Below, piece after piece: positions 1 to 8,180 of a stretch of 64,000 bases of DNA (position 1 is the stretch's first letter; each line of letters opens with the position of its first letter). Position numbers and translations under genes: made by a program. The DNA is from CAVVSD01 sp963837655 (GTDB taxonomy: Bacteria > Actinomycetota > Thermoleophilia > Solirubrobacterales > Solirubrobacteraceae), in NCBI GenBank assembly GCA_963837655.1, contig CAWIOK010000003.1, positions 62,001 through 126,000 on the forward strand. The letters are read 5' to 3'. Under the pieces are notes generated by a model, which was given only the letters and a program-made list of their open reading frames with translations, was not told where the DNA came from and ran no database searches.

Positions 1-259
1 CGCGCTCGGGCTCGTGGTTGTCGCGCGCAGCGGGCGGATACGGCGGGATGTGGACGTTGTGCAGCCACAGCTCGCCGTCGCGGATCAGGACGTAGCCGTC
101 CTTCAGCTGGGCGCCTCCGTCGCGGAGGGCCTTCACCTCGGTGCCCTTGAGCACCATGCCGGTCTCGAGCTTGTCGAGGAACTCGAAGCGATAGCTCGCC
201 TGCCTGTTCGACGCCACGTCCCCCGGCGCCACCTTGCGCTTTCCGCTCTTCTTCGCCAC
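1..259 (-). CDS. smpB: SsrA-binding protein SmpB (partial, C-terminus off window)
   Basis: The reverse strand reads from a GTG at 259 as MAKKSGKRKVAPGDVASNRQ and on through the SmpB core: 'LKGTEVKALRDGGAQLKDGY' and 'LWLHNVHIPPY' are characteristic SmpB motifs. About 86 residues are visible and the remaining C-terminal half lies beyond the left edge. SmpB binds tmRNA and delivers it to stalled ribosomes for trans-translation. The gene begins 10 bases after the rnr stop codon, so rnr and smpB are probably cotranscribed, a pairing common in bacteria. Function is confident from motif identity; the start is supported by the short gap and the typical lysine-rich N-terminus. Confidence 0.9.
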   Translation of the reverse strand, partial: MAKKSGKRKVAPGDVASNRQASYRFEFLDKLETGMVLKGTEVKALRDGGAQLKDGYVLIRDGELWLHNVHIPPYPPAARDNHEPER

Positions 260-269
260 GTCGTTGAGG

Positions 270-2000
270 CTAGTCCACGGCCTGGTCCACGGGCAGCAGG
301 TCGACCCGGCCGCGCGGCGCCTCGATGCGCTCCACGCGCACGGAGATCGGGTCGCCCAGGCGGATGACCGCGCCGCTGCGGGTGCCGTGCAGGATCGTCC
401 CCTCCTCGTTGAGCTCCCACCAGTCGCCCCGGAGCCGGCGGACAGGCAGCAGACCCTCGTGGCCCTCGCCGAAGCGCGCGAACGCGCCCGCGCCGATCAC
501 GCCGGTGACCTCGCCGTCGAACACGGTGTCCAGCCCGCGCTCGCCGAGCTGACGCTCGAGCAGGAAGCAGCGCGCGACGCGATCGGCGTCGCGCTCGATC
601 GTCATCGCGTCGCGCTCCCGGGTCGACGTCCACGTCGCCAGCTCCTCGACGCGCCCCCGGTCCGGCGCGTCCTCCCCCGCGCCGACCGACGAGAGCAGCG
701 CGCGGTGGCACACGAGGTCGGGGTAGCGGCGGATCGGAGATGTGAAGTGGCAGTAGTGCGTGAGGCCGAGCCCCGCGTGGCCGAGGTTGCGCGGCGCGTA
801 GTGCGCCTGCTTGAGCGCCCGCAGGACGAGGAACGTCAGTCCGAGGCGCCCCCGGCCCTCGCGCTTGCGGACGTGCGCGTCGACCCCGCGCGAGCACTCC
901 GCGATGAGCTCGGCCGCCTCGCCGGATGACATGTGATCGGGGACAGGTGGAGTCGCGACGCCCAGCGAGGCGAGCTGCGCGACGAGCCGCCGCGCGGCCT
1001 CCGGCTCCGGCGGCTCGTGGACGCGGTACAGCGCAGGAACGGACGCCTGCTCCAGCCGCTTCGCCACCTGCTCGTTCGCGGCGATCATGAGGTGCTCGAT
1101 GAGCGTGTGCGACTCCGTCTGGATGCTCGGCGCCATCGACACGACGTGGCCCTTGCGGTCGAAGGCGAACTCCGGCTCGGGGTTCTCGATCTCCAGGGCG
1201 CTGCCCCGCGCGCGGCGCTTCGCGAGCGCCCGGGCGGCCTCGCGCGCGGCATCCAACGGCTCCGCCCAGGGCTCCTCGGCGCCCTCGTGGCCGGCGAAGA
1301 TGCGGTCGACCCGCGGGTAGTCCAGTCGCTCGTTCGAGCGGATCAGCGAGCGGGAGAACGACACGCGGTGCACGCTCCCGTCGCCTGCGACGTCCATCCG
1401 CACCGTGACCGCGAGGCGGTCGGCGTGCGGCCGCAGCGAGCACGCGTCGTTGGACAGCGCCTCGGGGAGCATCGGCTCCACCCTGTCGGGGACGTAGACG
1501 CTCGTGCTCCGGCGTGCCGCCTCGCGGTCGACCGCGCCGCCGGGGCGGACGAACGCGCTGACGTCGGCGATGTGCACCCACACGCGGACCGTCCCGTCGT
1601 CGCGGCGCTGCGCGCTGATGGCGTCGTCGAAGTCCTGCGCGGTGACCGGATCGATCGTGAAGGTCGGCAGCTCGCGAAGGTCGCTGCGGCCCGACTCGGC
1701 GCCGCGCGGGACCTCGTCGCGTGCCCGCTGAGCCTCGAGATCCACCGACCGGTCGAAGCGGCGGCGCAGCCCGCGGGCAAGCATGAGCGCCTCGAGGACG
1801 TCGCCCGCGTTGTCGGGGCGCCCGAGCCGGCGCACGATCTTCGCGTGGCCGCGCCCACCGCGGCTGCGGGCGAGGACGAGGTCGCCGACGCGGGCCCGCG
1901 AGTCGCGGTCCACCACCAGCTTGAGCCCCGGCTCGAAGAGCGACTCCGCGACGAGGAAGCGCCCGCGCTTCTCGAGCTGGCCGACGAGCTCAGGGCTCAT
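270..2000 (-). CDS. rnr: Ribonuclease R / RNase II family 3'-5' exoribonuclease
   Basis: A 576-residue RNB-family exoribonuclease. The catalytic-centre motif TIDPVTAQDFDDA lies at about residues 115-128, with the Asp cluster that coordinates Mg2+; 'HFTSPIRRYPDL' is the conserved downstream RNB motif, and a C-terminal S1-like domain occupies about residues 485-570. At 576 aa it is shorter than the usual 700-800 aa RNase R: the N-terminal helix-turn-helix and first cold-shock domain are reduced or absent. RNase R degrades structured RNA and cooperates with SmpB/tmRNA in clearing nonstop mRNAs, which fits its position just upstream of smpB. Its ATG directly abuts the ctpA stop. Confidence 0.9.
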   Translation of the reverse strand: MSPELVGQLEKRGRFLVAESLFEPGLKLVVDRDSRARVGDLVLARSRGGRGHAKIVRRLGRPDNAGDVLEALMLARGLRRRFDRSVDLEAQRARDEVPRGAESGRSDLRELPTFTIDPVTAQDFDDAISAQRRDDGTVRVWVHIADVSAFVRPGGAVDREAARRSTSVYVPDRVEPMLPEALSNDACSLRPHADRLAVTVRMDVAGDGSVHRVSFSRSLIRSNERLDYPRVDRIFAGHEGAEEPWAEPLDAAREAARALAKRRARGSALEIENPEPEFAFDRKGHVVSMAPSIQTESHTLIEHLMIAANEQVAKRLEQASVPALYRVHEPPEPEAARRLVAQLASLGVATPPVPDHMSSGEAAELIAECSRGVDAHVRKREGRGRLGLTFLVLRALKQAHYAPRNLGHAGLGLTHYCHFTSPIRRYPDLVCHRALLSSVGAGEDAPDRGRVEELATWTSTRERDAMTIERDADRVARCFLLERQLGERGLDTVFDGEVTGVIGAGAFARFGEGHEGLLPVRRLRGDWWELNEEGTILHGTRSGAVIRLGDPISVRVERIEAPRGRVDLLPVDQAVD

Positions 2001-3197
2001 TCACTGGAGGCTAGGGGCGAGCGCCTTGAGGCCCGCCTGCAGCGCCTCGTCGGGCCGCGTCTTCGGATCGTCCTGCGCCTCGATCTCGGGATGCACGCCC
2101 TGGCCGGGCTTGACGCCCTTGCCGAGGTTCGTGCCCTTCGGGGTGAAGTACTGGCCGACGGTGATGTCCAGCGCGCCGCCGTTGGAGAGCGGGACGACCT
2201 CCTGGAAGACGCCCTTGCCGAACGTCCGCGTCCCTACGACCTCGGCGCGGTCGGTGTCCTTCAGCGCGCCGGTGACGATCTCCGCCGAGGACGCCGTGCC
2301 GCGGTCGACGAGGACGACCATCGGCAGCTTGCCCGCAACGGGGTTGCCCGTCGCCTTCAGCACCTGCGGCTCGACCGCGCGGCCTCGCGTGCTCACGATC
2401 GTCCCCTCCGGGATGAAGCCGCTGGCCACGAGCTGGGCCTCGCGGACGAGCCCGCCGGGGTTGCCGCGCAGGTCGAACACGAGCGCCTTCGCACCCTCCT
2501 TGCGCAGCTTGCGCACCGCGGCGTAGACCTCGGCGTGCGCGCCGGAGCTGAAGGACGCGAGCGCGACGTAGCCGACCTTCTGGCCGTCCTTGTTCAGCAT
2601 CCGCGACTCGACGACCGGGATGCTCACCGTGGCGCGGGTGACCGTCCGGTCGAACGTCTTGGAGCCCCGCTTGACCGTCAGCCGCACGTCGCTGCCCGCG
2701 GGGCCCTTGACCCGCGCGACGCCCGTCTCCTCGGACACGCCCTTCAGCGGCTTGCCGCCCACCGCGACGATGAGGTCGCCCGGCTTCAGCCCGGCCCGCG
2801 CCGCGGGCGAGCCGTCGTACACGCGGGTGATGCGCAGGCCCTGGTCGACGCCGATCACGCTCAGGCCGACGCCCGAGAAGCGGCTCTCGGTGACCTCCTG
2901 GTAGCGCTTGTACTCCGCCGGCGTGAAGTAGTTGGAGAACTGGTCGCCCAGCGACGCGACCATGCCCTTGATCGCGGCGTCGGTGAGCTTGCCCTTCGGC
3001 ACCGGGTGGACGTAGTCGTCCTCGATGAGGTCGTATGCGTCGTTGAGGACCTGCGTCTGCTTGTCGACGAAGGCCGGCCGCACGAAGCCGGGCAGGTGCT
3101 GGGGGTTCGAGCCGAGCCAGATGCCCAAGACGAGGAGGACCGGCGCGAGGACGCAGAGAGCAAGGGTGAGTGGCCGAGGCCGACGGAGACGCCGCAT
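2001..3197 (-). CDS. ctpA: S41 family C-terminal processing peptidase (CtpA-like)
   Basis: 398 residues. A single N-terminal membrane segment (about residues 10-29) anchors an extracytoplasmic protease with a PDZ domain (about 108-180) and an S41 catalytic domain. The Ser/Lys dyad is visible: Ser in TASSAEIV (about 303/304) and Lys in TFGKG (about 328). 'FDLRGNPGGLV' is the conserved S41 strand. Such proteases trim or degrade secreted proteins from their C-terminus. It sits between ftsX and rnr with its stop touching the rnr start codon, so the genes form one transcription unit. Its substrate cannot be inferred from sequence. Confidence 0.9.
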   Translation of the reverse strand: MRRLRRPRPLTLALCVLAPVLLVLGIWLGSNPQHLPGFVRPAFVDKQTQVLNDAYDLIEDDYVHPVPKGKLTDAAIKGMVASLGDQFSNYFTPAEYKRYQEVTESRFSGVGLSVIGVDQGLRITRVYDGSPAARAGLKPGDLIVAVGGKPLKGVSEETGVARVKGPAGSDVRLTVKRGSKTFDRTVTRATVSIPVVESRMLNKDGQKVGYVALASFSSGAHAEVYAAVRKLRKEGAKALVFDLRGNPGGLVREAQLVASGFIPEGTIVSTRGRAVEPQVLKATGNPVAGKLPMVVLVDRGTASSAEIVTGALKDTDRAEVVGTRTFGKGVFQEVVPLSNGGALDITVGQYFTPKGTNLGKGVKPGQGVHPEIEAQDDPKTRPDEALQAGLKALAPSLQ

Positions 3198-3242
3198 GGT
3201 CCGCCGCAGGCTAGGGGAGGCCCGTCAGCGCCCGATAAGCGC

Positions 3243-4139
3243 TCAGACGCGCAGGAAGCGGCGCAGCGAAAGGCCCGAGCCGGCGGCCGCGACGAAGACG
3301 CTCGCACCCAGCAGCACGACGACGAGCAACGGGAAGTTGATCGTGTCCGGCGAGGCGATGAGCGCGAAGTCCTTGGCCAGCGGATCGAGGAAGGCGATCT
3401 TGCCCACGACCAGCAACAGGATCGCCAGCACGCCGCCGAGCGCTCCCATCACGATGCCTTCGATCATGAACGGCCAGCGGATGAACCAGTCGGTCGCGCC
3501 GACCAGCTTCATGACCTCGACCTCACGCCGGCGTGAGAAGAGCGACAGCCGGATCGTGTTCGCGATGAGCAGGATCGACGCGAGCACCAGGAGGATCGCC
3601 AGCCCGCCCATGGCGAGCTTCACCACGCGCGTCGCGGTGAGGATCTTCTGCGTGTCGTCGCGACGGTTCTTGACCTCGTCGATCATCGGATCGATCGCCG
3701 CGCGCTGCCCGTTGGCCGCCACGGGCGCGAGCGCCTCGCGCAGCTTCTCGACGTTGCCCGGCGAGTCCGGCGTCACGCGGAACGTGTCCGGCAGCGGGTT
3801 GGACCCCAGCAGCTCGTAGGCCTCGGGGTTGCGCTTCTTCTCCTCCGCGTACGCCTTCTCCTTGGACACGTAGGAGACGGTGCCCACGTAGGGCGTGTCG
3901 TCCTTCAGACGCGTCTGGATCCGCTGGACGTCGGCCTGCTTGGCGTCGGTCTTGAGGTAGACGTCGACGAGGACCTTCTGGCGGACCTCGTTCGCGGCCC
4001 CGGTCGTCGCCTGGACGATCGGGATGAAGACGCCGAGCACGAGCACCGTGACGAGCACGGTCGCCATGGCGGCGAACGACGGGATCGCGTTGCGCTTCAG
4101 CGACCTGGTCGCCTCGTGGAGGAAGAAGCCCAGTCTCAT
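3243..4139 (-). CDS. ftsX: Cell division protein FtsX (permease-like subunit)
   Basis: 298 residues with the FtsX topology: one N-terminal membrane helix (about 21-43), a roughly 125-residue extracytoplasmic domain, then three helices (about 175-195, 218-243 and 266-290). 'SRRREVEVMKLVGATDWFIR' is the cytoplasmic FtsX signature between the second and third helices. FtsX partners the ATPase FtsE and in actinobacteria transmits ATP hydrolysis to peptidoglycan hydrolases at the septum. Its ATG overlaps the ftsE stop (ATGA), so the pair is translationally coupled. Confidence 0.93.
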   Translation of the reverse strand: MRLGFFLHEATRSLKRNAIPSFAAMATVLVTVLVLGVFIPIVQATTGAANEVRQKVLVDVYLKTDAKQADVQRIQTRLKDDTPYVGTVSYVSKEKAYAEEKKRNPEAYELLGSNPLPDTFRVTPDSPGNVEKLREALAPVAANGQRAAIDPMIDEVKNRRDDTQKILTATRVVKLAMGGLAILLVLASILLIANTIRLSLFSRRREVEVMKLVGATDWFIRWPFMIEGIVMGALGGVLAILLLVVGKIAFLDPLAKDFALIASPDTINFPLLVVVLLGASVFVAAAGSGLSLRRFLRV

Positions 4140-4993
4140 GGGTCGAGGCGGTCGAGCTCGGCGCGCGTGAGCAGCTGGCCGAACTCGTCGGTGGTCTGCT
4201 CGCCCTGCGCGTACAGGCCCGAGGCCTCGTCGCGCACGATCGTGCCCTCGGACAGCTCGATGACGCGGCGGCGCATGCGGTCGACCATGTGCGAGTCGTG
4301 GGTCGCCACGACGACGGTCGTCCCGGTCCGGTTGATCCGGTACAGCAGCTGCATGATCCCGATCGACGTCGTCGGATCGAGGTTGCCGGTCGGCTCGTCG
4401 GCCAGCAGGAGCGGCGGGTGGTTGACGAACGCGCGCGCGACGGACACGCGCTGCTGCTCGCCACCGGAGAGCTGGTCGGGGTAGTTGTGGAGCTTCAGCG
4501 AGAGCCCGGTGAGGCGCAGGATGTCCGGCACCTTGTTGCGGATCTCCCGGCGCGAGGCGCCGGTGGCCGACAGCGCGTACGCGACGTTCTCGTACACGGT
4601 GCGGTTGGGAAGCAGCTTGAAGTCCTGGAAGACCACGCCGATGTTGCGCCGGTAGTACGGCACCTTGCGGTGGGTGATCTCCTCGAGATCGCGCCCGGCG
4701 ACGCGGATGGAGCCGCTCGTGGGCTCGCGCTCCTTGATCAGCAACCGCATGATCGTGGACTTGCCCGACCCGGTCGAGCCGACGAGGAAGACGAACTCGC
4801 CGCGACGGACGTTGAACGTCGCTGCGTCGAGACCGATGTCTCCGCCCTTGTACTCCATGGAGACGCTGCGGAACTCGATGACGTTCCGGGGATCCGGCGG
4901 CAGCGCGGCGCTGCGGGCGGGAGGGGCGACGGGCTGGCGCTTGGAGCGCCGGCGCTCGTCGAGCTCCCTGCGTGTGCGGGGTCGGACGGCCAT
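4136..4993 (-). CDS. ftsE: Cell division ATP-binding protein FtsE
   Basis: ABC ATPase of 285 residues from the ATG at 4993. Walker A is GSTGSGKST (about 72-80), signature LSGGEQQRV, Walker B 'LLLADEP', and the switch histidine is in 'VVVATHD'. It drives the FtsEX complex. I chose 4993 rather than the longer open frame to 5242, because the extra upstream sequence overlaps the divergent M16 peptidase gene and has no ABC homology. The first 38 or so residues are a basic, Pro-rich extension ahead of the usual FtsE start ('VIEFRSVSMEY'), so the true start could be later. Confidence 0.92.
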   Translation of the reverse strand: MAVRPRTRRELDERRRSKRQPVAPPARSAALPPDPRNVIEFRSVSMEYKGGDIGLDAATFNVRRGEFVFLVGSTGSGKSTIMRLLIKEREPTSGSIRVAGRDLEEITHRKVPYYRRNIGVVFQDFKLLPNRTVYENVAYALSATGASRREIRNKVPDILRLTGLSLKLHNYPDQLSGGEQQRVSVARAFVNHPPLLLADEPTGNLDPTTSIGIMQLLYRINRTGTTVVVATHDSHMVDRMRRRVIELSEGTIVRDEASGLYAQGEQTTDEFGQLLTRAELDRLDP

Positions 4994-5075
4994 ACGGTGC
5001 GAAACGGTAGCCGAGGGCGGGTGGGACTTATCTTCCTGCAGGGGCCCTTGCACCCGCAACGGTACCTTGGTCCTC

Positions 5076-6326
5076 ATGCCCACGATCTCCTCCACAACGC
5101 TGGCGAACGGACTTCCGCTGCATCGGGTCGGGCTCGACGGCACTCGCGCGACGACCGTCCTCGTCGCGTTCGATGCCGGCGCGCGCGCGGAGCGGCCGGA
5201 GGAGAACGGGATGGCGCACTTCCTCGAGCACCTCGTCTTCAAGGGCGGCGAGAAGTTCCCGCACTACCGCGACGTCAACGAGACCGCAGAGCGCCTCGGC
5301 GGTGTCCTGAACGCCTACACGAGCCACGATCTCGTCGCGTTCCACATCACGGTGCGCGCGGAGAGCACACCCGCCGCCATCGATCTGCTGACCGACTTCG
5401 TGGGTCGCCCCCACCTCGACGCAGCCGAGCTCGACCGCGAGCGCGGCGTCGTCATCCAGGAGATCCAGCGCTACAAGGACCAGCCGTCGTCGGTGGCCGA
5501 GCAGCTCATCGACCGCGCCGCCTTCGGCGATCATCCTCTCGGGCGCCCGGTCCTCGGGCCCGAGGAGCACCTCCGCACCTTCACCCGCGACGCGATCGTG
5601 GCCTTCCGGCTGCGTCGCTGGTCCGGGGCGCGCGGCAGCGCGTTCGTCGTCGGGAACCTCGACCACGTCGACGACAACGGCGCGATCGCCGAGCTCTTCG
5701 AGCGCTTCCCGTCGCTGCCCCAGCCTGAGGCCTACGAGCCTGCGCCGCCGAAGATGACGGAGACGCTCGTCGAGGAGCGCGACACCAACCAGTCGCACCT
5801 GCGGATGCTCTACCGGCCTGACATCGACGTCACGAACGTGCGCCAGCGCGCGGCGATGACCATCTACACGACGCTGCTGGGCGGCTCGATGGGCTCGCGC
5901 CTCTTCGACGAGATCCGCGAGCAGCGTGGCCTCGCGTACTCCGTCTGGGCCGTCGACCACGCGTTCAGCGACACCGGGGCGCTCGGCCTCGGCGCGGGTC
6001 TCGCCTCGGACAAGTGCCTCGAGGCCTACGCGCGGATGCGCGAGATCGTCAGCGAGTTGCGCACCGACGGCCCGACGGAGTCGGAGGTCGAGCGCGCTCG
6101 GGCCTACGCGGCCGGCCGGAGGGTGCTGGCCTTCGAGAACACCAACGCGGTCGCGCGCTACGCGGCGGCACAGACGATCGTCTACGGCGAGGACATCGAT
6201 CCCGACGCCGCGATCAAGGCGATGGACGACGTGACCTACCAGGAGGTTGCGGAGGTCGCCGCCGCGGTGGATGATGAACTGGCGGTGGCGTGCGTCGGCC
6301 CCCACACCGCCGATGACTTCTCCTGA
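5076..6326 (+). CDS. M16 family zinc peptidase (pitrilysin/processing-peptidase type)
   Basis: 416 residues from ATG 5076. The inverted zinc motif HFLEH (about residues 48-52) with the downstream Glu in 'ERGVVIQEIQRYKDQP' identifies an active M16 N-terminal domain. The C-terminal inactive-fold domain includes 'GSRLFDEIREQRGLAYSV', a standard M16B signature. These enzymes degrade or process short peptides inside the cell. It is divergent from ftsE with an 82-base gap carrying both promoters. The open frame extends upstream to 4665 but that part is antisense to ftsE and was excluded. The next gene's ATG overlaps this one's 3' end. Confidence 0.88.
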   Translation: MPTISSTTLANGLPLHRVGLDGTRATTVLVAFDAGARAERPEENGMAHFLEHLVFKGGEKFPHYRDVNETAERLGGVLNAYTSHDLVAFHITVRAESTPAAIDLLTDFVGRPHLDAAELDRERGVVIQEIQRYKDQPSSVAEQLIDRAAFGDHPLGRPVLGPEEHLRTFTRDAIVAFRLRRWSGARGSAFVVGNLDHVDDNGAIAELFERFPSLPQPEAYEPAPPKMTETLVEERDTNQSHLRMLYRPDIDVTNVRQRAAMTIYTTLLGGSMGSRLFDEIREQRGLAYSVWAVDHAFSDTGALGLGAGLASDKCLEAYARMREIVSELRTDGPTESEVERARAYAAGRRVLAFENTNAVARYAAAQTIVYGEDIDPDAAIKAMDDVTYQEVAEVAAAVDDELAVACVGPHTADDFS

Positions 6327-6684
6327 CCAGAGCCTCCTCAACCTCACCGAGCTCCGGCGCTATCTGGGCCGGATCGGAGATCGCTGGCCGTTGGAGCGTG
6401 CGGTGCTCGGCGGCGCGAGGGTCGCGGACGCGCGTGGCGCGATGCCCCAGCGCGAGCGCGGCCCCGAGTGGATCATGATCCTCGTCTCCGAGGCGTTCGA
6501 TGGCGTGCCCTGGCTCGAGCGCGTCTACCAGGCGGGCAGCCTGTGGGACGACTGGGAGATGGGTGCGCCGGCCGACGTCCACTGCTACACGGCGTCGGAG
6601 CTCGAGCGCCGGATCGACTCGCACGCGCGCGTACGTGCAGCGATGACGCACGGCGTGGACCTGCCGCTCGAAGCAAGCGTCTGA
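6313..6684 (+). CDS. Small nucleotidyltransferase-like protein, catalytic residues missing
   Basis: 123 residues starting at an ATG inside the end of the M16 gene (14-base overlap). The layout recalls minimal (MNT-type) nucleotidyltransferases: an 'AVLGGARVADARG' segment where GSRARG is expected, hydrophobic strand 'EWIMILVSEAF', then 'PADVHCYTASELERRI' and 'VRAAMTHGVDL', which match the C-terminal part of MNT domains. The paired acidic residues of the active site are not evident, so it may be a non-catalytic relative. Function unknown; fold assignment is an inference from weak similarity. Confidence 0.6.
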   Translation: MTSPDQSLLNLTELRRYLGRIGDRWPLERAVLGGARVADARGAMPQRERGPEWIMILVSEAFDGVPWLERVYQAGSLWDDWEMGAPADVHCYTASELERRIDSHARVRAAMTHGVDLPLEASV

Positions 6685-6687
6685 TCT

Positions 6688-6818
6688 GAGCGCCAACGCG
6701 CAACCGGACGGAGCGGCTCAAGAACCCGGCGCCGCGGCCGAACACCTGGCTACAGCATCACCTCCTCCTCTCGAACACACACACGACCCCGGCCTGCAAC
6801 CCGGGGTCGTGTTCGTTT
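6688..6818 (+). ncRNA. Candidate small RNA, copy A of a three-member repeated family
   Basis: Starts 3 bases after the preceding stop codon. It shares with copies at 44364 and 45489: (i) GAGCGCCAACGCGC, which can fold as GCGC-CAAC-GCGC; (ii) a CTCAAGAACCCGG-like block; (iii) CACCTGGCTACAGC (identical in copy C); (iv) the pyrimidine tract CCTCCTCCTC at 6761-6770, complementary to Shine-Dalgarno sequences and resembling the 16S 3' end (ATCACCTCCT); (v) a GC-rich terminator hairpin. Conservation across unrelated gene contexts argues for a functional RNA rather than a chance 3' UTR. It could instead be a 3'-UTR-derived RNA or a dispersed terminator module. No known riboswitch consensus was recognised. 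Confidence 0.5.
6781..6818 (+). terminator. Intrinsic terminator of copy A
   Basis: A 12-bp perfect stem (6781-6792 with 6801-6812, ACACGACCCCGG/CCGGGGTCGTGT) with an 8-base loop is followed by TCGTTT. It ends the M16/nucleotidyltransferase transcript and the candidate small RNA ahead of the GH16 gene. Confidence 0.8.
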
Positions 6819-6863
6819 GTGGAGAGCCGCGCAGGCCAAAGCACTCCACTAGTCTCGTGGTGG

Positions 6864-8165
6864 ATGCGTCGCATCTGCGGGACTGTCGCCGTTGTGCTCC
6901 TGGTCCTCGCCGTGTGCGAGCCGGCCACCGCCCGCACCGTGCGCGTCGCCCCAGCGGCGCGAGCGCACGCGAAGTTCGTGTTCAGGCTGACGAGCTTGCG
7001 CGGCAAGGCGCCGGACGCCGTGTCGGGACGGGTGCTCGTCGGCGGCAAGTCGCGCCGCGAGCTCTCACGCAAGACAGTGCGCCGGGCCATCCGGCGCGGC
7101 CGGATCGTGCTGCACATCCGGGGGACGGGCGGCCACCGCATCCGACTCGCGATGGTGATGGACGAGCGGCGCCCCTCGCGCCCGGGCAACCTTCAGGCCA
7201 CTACCACCGCCGGTGGCGCGACGCTCACGTGGAACGCCGCAGGCGACGACGTGGGCATCGCCCGTTACATGATCTCCCGCGACGGCAGGGGCGTCGCCAC
7301 AGCGGAAGCCGCCGCGCGGTCGTGGTCGGACGCAGGCCTGCAGCCAGGGCGCTCGTACCGCTACGCGGTACGAGCGATCGATCGCGCCGGCAACAGCTCT
7401 TCGTCGGCGACGACGTCCGTGAACGTCCCGGCCGCAGGCGTCGTGCAGGCCCCGTCGGTCACCCCTTCGCCGTCCGGCCAGCCGATCCCGGCGACCGACC
7501 TCCCGGGCTGGCAGCTCCGCTTCTCCGACGACTTCACGACGAACGTCCCGCTCGGCAGCTTCCCGACGGCGGTCGCCTCACGCTGGCGGGCCTACCAGGA
7601 CCGCACGGACACGAGCGGCCGCGGGCTTTACGCACCCGACCAGGTGTTGAGCGTCCACGACGGCGTGCTCGACTGGTGGATGCACTCCGTCCAGGGCCAA
7701 CCACTCGTCGCGGCCGCGCTCCCCCAGATGGCGCGGCAGACCTACGGGCGCTACGCAGTGCGCTTCCGCAGCGACTCGCTCCCCGGCTACAAGGTTGCGT
7801 GGCTGCTGTGGCCGGACGGTGGGACCTGGCCGCAGGACGGGGAGATCGACTACCCAGAGGGCGACCTGGACTCGACGTTCTGCGGCTTCGTGCACCATCA
7901 GGGCGCGACGACCGGCGACGATCAGGACGCGTTCTGCAACCTCGGGAGCTTCACGCCGTGGCACACCGCGGTCACGGAGTGGTCACCCGGGCTCGTGCAG
8001 TTCTTCCTCGACGGTCAGCTCGTCGGCTCGACGACGACCCGCGTGCCGAGTGGGCCGATGTTCTGGGTGCTGCAATCCGAGACCGCGCTGGGCGGCCCCG
8101 CGCCGAGCGCGGCGACGAGCGGTCACATCCTGCTCGACTGGGCCGTCGCCTGGAGCCGCGGCTGA
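6864..8165 (+). CDS. Secreted GH16 family glycoside hydrolase with fibronectin III domain
   Basis: 433 residues from ATG 6864. A signal peptide (basic start, hydrophobic 'GTVAVVLLVLAVC', cleavage near 'ATA') precedes a linker, a fibronectin type III module (about 105-188) and a GH16 jelly-roll domain (about 212-433). The GH16 catalytic motif ExDxxE is intact as EIDYPE (E327, D329, E332). GH16 enzymes cleave beta-1,3/1,4-glucans and related galactans. At the edge of a polysaccharide synthesis locus it probably trims or remodels the exported polymer. It resembles, but is not identical to, the second GH16 gene at 15387. Confidence 0.85.
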   Translation: MRRICGTVAVVLLVLAVCEPATARTVRVAPAARAHAKFVFRLTSLRGKAPDAVSGRVLVGGKSRRELSRKTVRRAIRRGRIVLHIRGTGGHRIRLAMVMDERRPSRPGNLQATTTAGGATLTWNAAGDDVGIARYMISRDGRGVATAEAAARSWSDAGLQPGRSYRYAVRAIDRAGNSSSSATTSVNVPAAGVVQAPSVTPSPSGQPIPATDLPGWQLRFSDDFTTNVPLGSFPTAVASRWRAYQDRTDTSGRGLYAPDQVLSVHDGVLDWWMHSVQGQPLVAAALPQMARQTYGRYAVRFRSDSLPGYKVAWLLWPDGGTWPQDGEIDYPEGDLDSTFCGFVHHQGATTGDDQDAFCNLGSFTPWHTAVTEWSPGLVQFFLDGQLVGSTTTRVPSGPMFWVLQSETALGGPAPSAATSGHILLDWAVAWSRG

Positions 8166-8180
8166 TCCCCGGCCCGTGCG

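Noticed and set aside
933..3536. Very long plus-strand open frame opposite rnr and ctpA
   Set aside because: Composition is Arg/Ala/Asp-rich without domain motifs; it is a GC-rich antisense shadow of well-identified genes on the other strand.
4994..5242. N-terminal extension of ftsE
   Set aside because: It overlaps the 5' end of the M16 peptidase on the other strand and has no ABC homology.
6688..6818. Riboswitch interpretation of the repeated element (c-di-GMP, c-di-AMP, cobalamin, TPP)
   Set aside because: None of the consensus cores I know fits, and copies do not precede genes on the same strand in a consistent way.
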